Origin: an uncultured Rubrivivax sp.
Lineage (GTDB): Bacteria; Pseudomonadota; Gammaproteobacteria; Burkholderiales; Burkholderiaceae_C
Direction: 5' to 3'
DNA: 12,018 nucleotides
Assembly: GCA_937967345.1 (NCBI GenBank)
Contig: CALBTN010000321.1
Location: 1-12,018 of the forward strand
Shown here: positions 1 to 5,674 of the stretch, one piece after another
Numbering within the stretch: position 1 is the stretch's first letter
Layout: each line of letters opens with the position of its first letter
Notes under the pieces: generated by a model
Seen by the model: only the letters and a program-made list of their open reading frames with translations
Told to the model about the DNA's origin: nothing
The model's database searches: none
Made by a program: the position numbers and the translations under genes

Positions 1-612
1 GACCTGGGCGGCGGCGGCATGATGCTGGCGTTCGGCATCGTCTGCGCGGTGCTCGAGGCACGCGCCTCGGGCAAGGGCCAGGTGGTGGACGCGGCGGTGC
101 TCGACGGCGCCGCACTGCTCACCTCCATCGTCTGCGAGCTGCGCGCGCTGGGCCTGTGGCGCGACCAGCGGCAGACCAACCTGCTCGACGGCGGCTCGCA
201 CTTCTACGACACCTACGAATGCGCCGACGGCCGTTGGATCTCGATCGGCTCGCTCGAGCCGCAGTTCTACGCGCTGCTGCTGCAGAAGCTGGGGCTCGAC
301 AAGGACCCCGAGTTCGCGCGCCAGCGCGACCCGGCGGCCTGGCCGGCGCTGAAGGCCAGACTCGCCGCCTTGTTCCGCGCGCAGCCGGCAGCGCACTGGT
401 GCGCGCTGTTCGAGAACACTGATGTCTGCTTCGCCCCGGTGCTCACCACCACCGAGGCCGCAGCGCACCCGCACAACGTCGCACGGGCCAACTTCTTCGA
501 AAGCGAGGGCGTGGTGCAGCCTTCGCCGGCGCCGCGCTTCAGCCGCACACCGGCGGCGCGGCCGGGGCCGGCGCCTTTCATCGGCGAGCACGACGACGAG
601 TTGCTGGCTTGA
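1..612 (+). CDS. CoA-transferase family III / alpha-methylacyl-CoA racemase-like protein, C-terminal part
   Basis: The gene is cut at the left edge. The reading frame is open from base 1 and ends at TGA 610-612, leaving 203 residues. The sequence matches the CaiB/BaiF superfamily, and within it the alpha-methylacyl-CoA racemase (AMACR/MCR) type. The visible part begins at Asp in DLGGGG, followed by the segment LLDGGSHFYDTYECADGRW (residues 61-79) and SLEPQFY (84-90). In mycobacterial MCR the catalytic Asp156 and Glu241 are 85 residues apart; here Asp1 and Glu86 are also 85 apart, so both appear kept. The catalytic His would lie left of the window. Racemases of this type invert 2-methylacyl-CoA stereocentres; related members move CoA between acids. 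The downstream SDR gene starts 34 bases later on the same strand, suggesting one transcript. The racemase reading is favoured over a CoA-transferase but is not proven. Confidence 0.85.
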   Translation, partial: DLGGGGMMLAFGIVCAVLEARASGKGQVVDAAVLDGAALLTSIVCELRALGLWRDQRQTNLLDGGSHFYDTYECADGRWISIGSLEPQFYALLLQKLGLDKDPEFARQRDPAAWPALKARLAALFRAQPAAHWCALFENTDVCFAPVLTTTEAAAHPHNVARANFFESEGVVQPSPAPRFSRTPAARPGPAPFIGEHDDELLA

Positions 613-646
613 GCGTGCCAGCAGCCATGCGACAGAGGGGCGCGAC

Positions 647-1399
647 ATGCAGCTGGGTCTGAAGGACCGGGTCGCCATCGTCACCGGCTCGGCGCGCGGC
701 ATCGGCGCCGAGACGGCGCTGGCGCTGGCGGAAGAAGGTGCGTGCATCGTCGTCACCGACATCGACGGCGAAGCCGCCGCGGCGCACTGCGCGGCGCTGC
801 AAGGCGCAGGCCACCAGGCCATCGCCGTGGCCGCCGACGTGACGCGCCAGGCCGATGTCGAGCGCCTGGCGCAGGCCGCGGTGGCCGCCTTCGGTGGCGT
901 GCACGTGCTCGTCAACAACGCCGGCTTCGCGCGCGATGCCCGCATCACCCGTCTCAGCGAAGCGGACTGGGATGCGGTGGTCGACACCGTGCTCAAGGGC
1001 GCGTTTCTCTGCACCCAGGCCGTGGCGCCGCTGATGGCCGCAGCGAAGTGGGGGCGCGTCGTCAACATCTCCTCCCGCGCGCACCTGGGCAACCCCGGCC
1101 AGGCCAACTACTCGGCGGCCAAGGCCGGCATCCTGGGCTTTTCGGCGGCGCTGGCGCTCGAGCTCGGCCGCGACGGCATCACCGTCAACACCATCGCGCC
1201 AGGCTTCATCGAGACCGACGGCGTGCGCAAGCTGCCGCACTACGCGAAGATCCGCGACAACGCGCTCGCCCGCACACCCATCGGTCGCCTGGGCGTGTCG
1301 CGCGACATCGCCGCCGCCGTGTGCTTCCTCGCCAGCGAGGCGGCGGGGTACATCAGCGGCGCCACGCTGCACGTGACGGGCGGACGCTATGCCACCTGA
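647..1399 (+). CDS. Short-chain dehydrogenase/reductase (FabG-like), 250 aa
   Basis: A classical SDR of normal length, probably oxidising or reducing a hydroxyacyl-/ketoacyl-CoA or a similar alcohol in the cytoplasm. The Rossmann nucleotide motif TGSARGIG is at residues 13-20. Asp38 at the end of the second strand (VVTDID) suggests NAD rather than NADP. NNAG is at 90-93, and the catalytic Ser142, Tyr155 and Lys159 lie in NISS and YSAAK. The C-terminal half carries the usual APGFIETD (184-191) and SGATLHVTGG (237-246). The fourth tetrad residue, normally Asn in a (N)LKG segment 40 residues before Tyr, is Val115 (DTVLKGAF). The ATG at 647 is chosen because GAGGGG at 635-640 is a good ribosome site with a 6-base gap and the family N-terminus begins here; the longer open frame upstream has no family similarity. 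It lies between the racemase-like gene and the ligase gene. Confidence 0.93.
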   Translation: MQLGLKDRVAIVTGSARGIGAETALALAEEGACIVVTDIDGEAAAAHCAALQGAGHQAIAVAADVTRQADVERLAQAAVAAFGGVHVLVNNAGFARDARITRLSEADWDAVVDTVLKGAFLCTQAVAPLMAAAKWGRVVNISSRAHLGNPGQANYSAAKAGILGFSAALALELGRDGITVNTIAPGFIETDGVRKLPHYAKIRDNALARTPIGRLGVSRDIAAAVCFLASEAAGYISGATLHVTGGRYAT

Positions 1400-1408
1400 G
1401 GACACCTG

Positions 1409-1414
1409 AAGGAG
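1409..1414 (+). promoter_or_regulatory. Ribosome binding site of the acyl-CoA ligase gene
   Basis: AAGGAG lies 8 bases before ATG 1423. It fixes the ligase start, because the same frame is open for another 227 codons upstream, across the SDR gene, with no family similarity. Confidence 0.8.
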
Positions 1415-1422
1415 CCGACACG

Positions 1423-2949
1423 ATGGGCATGCCGCTGCTGCATGCGCTGCGCCTGAACGCACGCCGCCTGCCGCACCGCGAGGCGCTGCGATTCGGAGAG
1501 CAGGCCTGGCGCTATCCCGAACTGCTGGCGCGCGCCGAGCGCGCCGCGTCGGCGCTGGCGGCGCTGGGCATCGCACCGGGCGAGAAGGTGCCGATGCTGT
1601 CGTTCAACCATCCCGACATGCTGGTGGCCTACTTCGCGCTCACCGGCATCGGTGCCGTGCCGGCGCCGCTGAACTACCGCCTCGCGGACGACGACCTGCG
1701 CCACGGCATCGCGGCCGCGCACGCGCGCTTCGTGCTGCTCGGCTCGGGCTTCGCCGAGCGCGCCGGGGCGCTGGCCGACGCTGCGTGGCAGCCGATCGTG
1801 TTTGCCGACTTCCCGCGTGACGCGCCCGCGGGCGCGTGGCGCTGGGACGAACTGCTGCAGTCCGCCGCGCCAGCCCCGCCCCAAGGCCGCGAGGGCAGCA
1901 CGATCATGCTGCACACCTCGGGCACCACGGGCCGGCCGAAGGGCGCTTTGCGCTCTCGCTTCGGTTTCGAGGAGCGCGCCATCGCGCAGCGCTTCGGCAT
2001 CGACGACCGCACATTGGCCGCCCTGCCGCTGTGCCTGAGTGCCGGCTGCGTGTACACGCTGCTGCCGTTGTATCTGGGCGCCAGCGTCACGCTGCTCGAA
2101 CACTTCGACGCCGGTGCGGCGATCGAGGCGATCGAGCGCGAGCGCATCATCTCCACCATGCTGCTGCCGGCGATGCTGCAGGCCATGGTCGAGCACCCGC
2201 GCTGGCGCGATGCCGACCTGTCGAGCCTGCGCGTCGTCCAGTCAGGTGCGGGCACGCTGTCGGGCGCTCTCAAGCGCCGGCTGCTCGACCGCCTGGGCGA
2301 AGGCGTGCTCAACATCTATGCCGCCTCGACCGAGGTCGGGCCCTATGCCAACCTCGACGGCGCCGACGTCGGCCGCCAGCTGGAAGGCAACTGCGTCGGC
2401 CGGCCGTTCTTCGGCGTCGACCTGAAACTGCTGGACGACGACGGGCGCGAGGTGGCCAGCGGCGAGGTGGGCGAAATCTGCTGCCGCAGCGACTCGCAGT
2501 ACGACGGCTACTTCGAGGACGACGCGCTCACCGAGAGCACGCGCCGCGGCGACTACCTCACCGTCGGTGACCTCGGCCGCATCGACGCCGACGGGCTGCT
2601 GCATTTCGTCGGCCGCAAGCGCGACATCATCAAGAGCGGTGGCATCAACATCTACGCCTCCGAGATCGAACAGGTGCTGCAGCAACACTCGGCCGTCGCC
2701 GAGGTGCACTGCATCGGGCTGCCCGACGAGCGGCTGACCGAGCTGATCTGCGCCGTGGTCGTGCCGCTACCCGGCGCCGCGCCCGCAGAAGACGAACTGG
2801 CCGCCTTCGCCGCCGCCCGACTGGCGGCCTACAAGAAGCCGCGCCGCGTCGTCTTCATGCCCGAGGTGCCGAAGAACCTGACCGGCCGCGTGCTCAAGGC
2901 GCAGCTCGTCGAGCAGGTGCTCGCGCTGCCCGCGGCGCAGCCGGAGTAG
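1423..2949 (+). CDS. AMP-forming acyl-CoA synthetase/ligase (ANL superfamily), 508 aa
   Basis: Activates a carboxylic acid to its CoA thioester through an acyl-adenylate; the acid cannot be read from the sequence. Length fits medium-chain or aromatic acyl-CoA ligases of the FadD/CaiC kind. ANL core motifs are in order: A3 P-loop HTSGTTGRPKG at 164-174; A5 NIYAASTEVGPY in the middle; A7 YLTVGDLGRID; A8 hinge GRKRDIIKSGGINIYASEIE; A10 PKNLTGRVLK at 483-492. In A10 the residue aligned with the catalytic lysine of the adenylation half-reaction (Lys529 of firefly luciferase, in a TGK context) is Arg489. Lys484 and Lys492 flank it. The acetoacetyl-CoA synthetase in this same window has the normal TGK. 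All other motifs are intact, so this is a complete gene and not a pseudogene. It starts 23 bases after the SDR stop and is followed after 4 bases by the MaoC gene, so the three are very likely co-transcribed. Confidence 0.93.
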   Translation: MGMPLLHALRLNARRLPHREALRFGEQAWRYPELLARAERAASALAALGIAPGEKVPMLSFNHPDMLVAYFALTGIGAVPAPLNYRLADDDLRHGIAAAHARFVLLGSGFAERAGALADAAWQPIVFADFPRDAPAGAWRWDELLQSAAPAPPQGREGSTIMLHTSGTTGRPKGALRSRFGFEERAIAQRFGIDDRTLAALPLCLSAGCVYTLLPLYLGASVTLLEHFDAGAAIEAIERERIISTMLLPAMLQAMVEHPRWRDADLSSLRVVQSGAGTLSGALKRRLLDRLGEGVLNIYAASTEVGPYANLDGADVGRQLEGNCVGRPFFGVDLKLLDDDGREVASGEVGEICCRSDSQYDGYFEDDALTESTRRGDYLTVGDLGRIDADGLLHFVGRKRDIIKSGGINIYASEIEQVLQQHSAVAEVHCIGLPDERLTELICAVVVPLPGAAPAEDELAAFAAARLAAYKKPRRVVFMPEVPKNLTGRVLKAQLVEQVLALPAAQPE

Positions 2950-2953
2950 CTTC

Positions 2954-3430
2954 ATGCAGCTGTCGAGCGTGGGTCCCGAGCCCTGCTTCTTCGAAGACCT
3001 GGAGATCGGTGCCGCCTTCGACAGCCCGACGCGCACGGTGACCGAGGCCGATGTCGTCAACTTCGCGGGCCTGTCGGCCGACTTCAACCGCCTGCACGTC
3101 GATGCCGAGTATGCCGCCGGCACGCCCTACGGCCAGCGCATCGCTCACGGGCTGCTGGTGCTCGCGCTGATGTCAGGGCTGGTCACGCGCATGCCGCTCA
3201 ACCAGCATCTGGAGCCCAGCCTGATGGGGCTGCTCGACATCCAGTGCCGCTTTCCGAAGCCCACCTTCATCGGCGACACGCTGCGCGTGCGCGTGGAAGT
3301 GGCGGCAAAGAACGAGACATCGAAGCCCGACCGCGGCGTGGTGGCCTTCCGCCGCCAGGTGCTGAACCAGCGCGGCGAGGTGGTCGTCGAAGGGACCTGG
3401 AAGCTGCTCGTGCGTCGCCGTCCGGCATGA
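2954..3430 (+). CDS. MaoC-like (R)-specific enoyl-CoA hydratase, 158 aa
   Basis: A single hot-dog-fold MaoC domain of standard length, expected to add water to a 2-enoyl-CoA giving the (R)-3-hydroxyacyl-CoA. The hydratase-2 catalytic signature D-x-N-x-x-H is present as Asp43, Asn45 and His48 (ADFNRLHVD), followed by the usual YGQRIAHGLLVLAL segment (59-72) and the CRFPKPTFIGDTL strand (98-110). ATG 2954 is preceded by GGAG at 2943-2946, 7 bases away and inside the end of the ligase gene, which points to translational coupling. It is the last gene of the plus-strand unit; no intact gene follows it. Homologues near CoA-transferases also act on methyl-branched or dicarboxylic enoyl-CoAs such as mesaconyl-CoA, so the substrate is open. 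Confidence 0.92.
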   Translation: MQLSSVGPEPCFFEDLEIGAAFDSPTRTVTEADVVNFAGLSADFNRLHVDAEYAAGTPYGQRIAHGLLVLALMSGLVTRMPLNQHLEPSLMGLLDIQCRFPKPTFIGDTLRVRVEVAAKNETSKPDRGVVAFRRQVLNQRGEVVVEGTWKLLVRRRPA

Positions 3431-3433
3431 AGC

Positions 3434-3535
3434 TCAACGCTTCGTCGCACCACGAGCCATCAGCAGCGCCGGCAGCAAAGCAGCGACGAACATTTGCCCG
3501 ACCAGGAAGAAGCCGTCGCGGCAGGCCACCACGGC
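3434..3535 (-). pseudogene. Probable C-terminal remnant of an MFS (DHA2/EmrB-like) transporter
   Basis: On the minus strand the last 33 codons of an open frame read AVVACRDGFFLVGQMF and then a hydrophobic stretch through LLPALLMARGATKR, ending at TGA 3436-3434. This looks like the final transmembrane helix and short basic tail of an EmrB/QacA-type drug exporter, where an RD(G/A)F segment commonly precedes the last helix. Upstream in the same frame the sequence turns into proline/arginine-rich nonsense with no membrane segments, so the rest of the gene is lost or frameshifted. The stop lies only 4 bases from the end of the convergent MaoC gene. The identification rests on a short stretch and is tentative. 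Confidence 0.4.
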
Positions 3536-3582
3536 GCCCCCCGCGGGGCGAGCCGCTGTGCGAGGGTGGGTCGTCTTCGGGC

Positions 3583-3850
3583 TTGACGGAGCTCGAGCGC
3601 GACGAGGTTTGGCGCGTGCTGGACGAAGGTGCGACGGCAACGTCGCAGCGGCGGCCTCCGCGTCCAGGTGCATCTGGCCCATGGCAACGCGGCCGAGCAG
3701 AACGGCTGCGTGGCCCACGGAGTCGGCTCCGATCTGCTTGTCGTCGGGCACCGCGAGCAGGCGCGTCTTTCGCGCTGGTGGCGGGGATCGGTCGGCGCGT
3801 TGCCGCTGACGCACGCGCCATGCAGCATCCTCGTCGCTGTATCGCTCACG
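3583..3850 (+). pseudogene. Frameshifted remnant of a universal stress protein (UspA family)
   Basis: In the frame of position 3629 the sequence reads VQVHLAHGNAAEQ, then VGSDLLVVGHREQARLSRWW, then RGSVGALPLTHAPCSILVAV. This is the C-terminal half of a Usp domain, with the nucleotide-loop pattern G-x2-G-x9-G-S degraded but recognisable (VVGHRE then RGSV) and the classic HAPC-S-ILV end strand. A plausible upstream continuation, LTELERDEVWRVLDEGATAT, lies in the frame one base earlier (3583 to about 3645), so a single-base frameshift near 3645-3655 would join them. No start codon with a ribosome site or N-terminal ATP-binding strand is found upstream, and the frame runs past the usual end near 3850 into unrelated sequence that overlaps the neighbouring gene antisense. 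It therefore looks like a decayed gene. Usp proteins are small cytoplasmic stress proteins, unrelated to the catabolic genes around it. Confidence 0.65.
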
Positions 3851-3875
3851 GAGGACGGCTGGACCGCGCCCGCCC

Positions 3876-4658
3876 TCAACGAAAGCGCGAGAAGTCCGGT
3901 TTGCGCTTTTCGAGAAAGGCAGTGGCGCCTTCCATCTGCTCGCCGGTCTCGAAGTAGTTCGGTGCCACCTCTTCGATCAGCTCCTTCATGTCGCGCTGCA
4001 TGATCGGGGCCATGTGGTGATAGAAGGAGCGCTTGAGGATGCGCAGGCAGGTGGGGCTGAGTGCGAGCAGTTCGTCGGCGAACTTGCGCACCTCCTCGTC
4101 GAGCTTCTCCTTGGGCACCACCGAGTTGGCCAGGCCCCACTCCAGCGCCTGCTGCGCCGTGTAGCGACGGCACAGCATCCACAGCTCGCGGGCGCGCTTG
4201 TGGCCGAGCACATTGGCCGCGTGCGAGACGATGTAGCCGCCGGCCGGTGAGCCCACGCGCGGCCCGTTCTGGCCGAAGATGGAGTGGTCGGCCGCAACCG
4301 TGAGGTCGCAGAAGTAGGCGATGTGGTGGCCGCCGCCGATGGCGTAACCGCTGACGCGCGCGATCACCGGCTTCGGGCACTCGACGATCTGGCGGTTGAA
4401 GGTGAAGTTCAGGTCCTCCAGCCCGCTCTTGCCGCCGCTGCCCTTCTCCCAGTTGACGTCGCCGCCGACGCAGAAGGCGCGGTCGCCGGTGCCGGTGAGC
4501 ACGATCACGCCGACCTTCCTGTCGTTGGCCGCGACATCCAGCAGCCGCTGCATCTCGACGATGTTGTCGCCTGTGAAGGCGTTGAGTTGCTTGGGCCGGT
4601 TGATGGTGAGGGTGGCGACGTAGTCCTTGACCTCGAGATAAACCTCTTTGTCAGACAT
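3876..4658 (-). CDS. Crotonase-family protein of the MenB/BadI type, 260 aa
   Basis: An enoyl-CoA hydratase/isomerase-fold protein closest in pattern to 1,4-dihydroxy-2-naphthoyl-CoA synthase (MenB) and 2-ketocyclohexanecarboxyl-CoA hydrolase (BadI). Shared features are DRAFCVGGD (59-67) and GYAIGGGH (104-111) for the oxyanion hole, IFGQNGPRVGS (127-137), ARELWMLCRRY (156-166), and the C-terminal FLEKRKPDFSRF (248-259). MenB and BadI carry Asp in the loop after VGS (GSFDGGY or GSVDPGY); here the loop is GSPAGGY with Ala139. The GGDQ seen in both is GGDV here. So the fold and clade are clear, but the classical Asp-assisted chemistry is in doubt, and a menaquinone role is unlikely. AGGAG (complement of 4669-4673) is 10 bases before the ATG at 4658. 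It is the last gene of the minus-strand unit, 33 bases after the Bug receptor gene. A ring-cleaving or C-C hydrolase role in acid degradation is a reasonable guess. Confidence 0.88.
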   Translation of the reverse strand: MSDKEVYLEVKDYVATLTINRPKQLNAFTGDNIVEMQRLLDVAANDRKVGVIVLTGTGDRAFCVGGDVNWEKGSGGKSGLEDLNFTFNRQIVECPKPVIARVSGYAIGGGHHIAYFCDLTVAADHSIFGQNGPRVGSPAGGYIVSHAANVLGHKRARELWMLCRRYTAQQALEWGLANSVVPKEKLDEEVRKFADELLALSPTCLRILKRSFYHHMAPIMQRDMKELIEEVAPNYFETGEQMEGATAFLEKRKPDFSRFR

Positions 4659-4691
4659 GCTTGTGAATCTCCTGTTGAGTTGAAGGAAGGC

Positions 4692-5669
4692 TCAGTTGAG
4701 CTTGATGTTGGCGTCTCGCACCACCTTGCCCAGGCGCGCCATCTCGGAGCGGATGTGCGCCGCGAACTCCTCCGGCGTTGAGGTGGTGACCTCGCCGCCG
4801 AAGGCGGCCAGGCGCTCGCGCGTTTCGGGCAGTGCCATCACTTCCAGCACCGCCGCGTGCAGGCGCTCGATCACCGGCCGCGGCGTGCCCGCAGGCGCCA
4901 GCAGCCCGACCCAGGCGGTCGACTGGAAGCCCGGAAAGCCGGACTCGGCCACCGTCGGCAGCTCGGGCAGCACCGCGAGGCGCTTCGGGCTCGTCACTGC
5001 CAGCGCCTTGAGCTTGCCGGCCTTGACGTGCGCCGTCGACGACGACACGCTGTCCACCAGCACCGGTACTTGGCCTGCGATGACATCGCCCACCGCAGGT
5101 GCACTGCCCTTGTACGGGATGTGCAGCATGTCGATGCCCGCGGCGGCCTTGAAGAGCTCGGCCGCCAGGTGCGTGGAGGTGCCGTTGCCCGACGAGGCGT
5201 AGCTCAGCTTGCCCGGCTCCGACTTGGCAAGCGCCACCAGTTCGGCGAGGCTGTTCACCGGCACCGCCGGGTGCACCGAGATGATGTTGGGCACCGCTGC
5301 GAGCAGGCCGATGGGCGCGAAGTCGGCCACCGGGTCGTAGGCGAGCTTGCCGAACAGCGCCAGGTTGGCGCCGTGCGTGGCGTTGAAGCCGATGAACAGC
5401 GTGTAGCCGTCGGCCGGCGAGCGCGCCGCCGCCTCGGCGCCGATGTTGCCGCCGGCACCGCCCTTGTTGTCGATGACGATCGGCTGCCCGAGCCTGTCGC
5501 CCAGGCGCATCGCCAGCGCGCGCGCCACGTTGTCGAGAACGCCGGCTGGAGTCGACGGCACGATGATGCGCACCGGCTTATCCGGATAGCGCGTTTGCGC
5601 CCAGCCCGCGTGTGGCATCGCCAGGGCGAGTGCGGCGAAGGCGGCCATGAGGATCGTCAGTCTGCGCAT
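4692..5669 (-). CDS. Bug-family (TTT) periplasmic solute-binding protein, 325 aa
   Basis: An extracytoplasmic receptor of the tripartite tricarboxylate transporter family, which usually binds a carboxylate in the periplasm. A Sec signal peptide is visible: basic MRR, a hydrophobic stretch to about residue 18, and a likely cut after GWA (residue 24). Then come the family blocks YPDKPVRIIVP (28-38), PIVIDNKGGAGGNIGAEAA (63-81), SPADGYTLFIG (84-94) and, later, YASSGNGTSTHLAAELF and HIPYKGSAPAV. The ligand loop is STPAGVLDN instead of the common F-x-PGG-x-x-D. ATG 5669 is chosen over GTG 5678 because AAGGAG (complement of 5678-5683) sits 8 bases before the ATG, whereas GTG lies on top of that site. 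The ribosome site overlaps the end of the acetoacetyl-CoA synthetase gene, so the pair is likely coupled. No TctA/TctB membrane genes are present, which is common for Bug proteins in Burkholderiales. Confidence 0.95.
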   Translation of the reverse strand: MRRLTILMAAFAALALAMPHAGWAQTRYPDKPVRIIVPSTPAGVLDNVARALAMRLGDRLGQPIVIDNKGGAGGNIGAEAAARSPADGYTLFIGFNATHGANLALFGKLAYDPVADFAPIGLLAAVPNIISVHPAVPVNSLAELVALAKSEPGKLSYASSGNGTSTHLAAELFKAAAGIDMLHIPYKGSAPAVGDVIAGQVPVLVDSVSSSTAHVKAGKLKALAVTSPKRLAVLPELPTVAESGFPGFQSTAWVGLLAPAGTPRPVIERLHAAVLEVMALPETRERLAAFGGEVTTSTPEEFAAHIRSEMARLGKVVRDANIKLN

Positions 5670-5674
5670 GGCGC

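Larger units (their letters stand above)
3431..3875. other. Convergent intergenic region of decayed sequence, no intact gene
   Basis: This 445-base gap lies between the stop codons of the plus-strand MaoC gene and the minus-strand MenB/BadI-like gene. It holds two gene remnants described separately: a transporter tail on minus and a universal stress protein fragment on plus. The frames open across it are rich in Arg and Pro, lack family features, and mainly reflect the high GC content. A GC-only inverted repeat (GCCCC and GGGGC, 3536-3549) lacks a T tract and cannot be called a terminator. No clear intrinsic terminator is seen for either converging operon. Confidence 0.7.

Noticed and set aside
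578..1576. A 332-codon minus-strand frame opposite the SDR gene
   Set aside because: Low-complexity Arg/Ala-rich shadow of the SDR gene, with no ribosome site or domain.
3536..3549. GC-only hairpin GCCCC-CCGC-GGGGC as a terminator between the converging operons
   Set aside because: The stem is short, there is no T tract on either strand, and such repeats are frequent by chance in GC-rich DNA.
3460..4380. A 306-codon minus-strand frame spanning the gap and the MenB/BadI-like gene
   Set aside because: It overlaps the real crotonase in another frame and has no recognisable domain of its own.
3876..4658. Calling this gene menB or badI
   Set aside because: The Asp of the MenB/BadI loop is absent and no menaquinone or benzoate genes are nearby.
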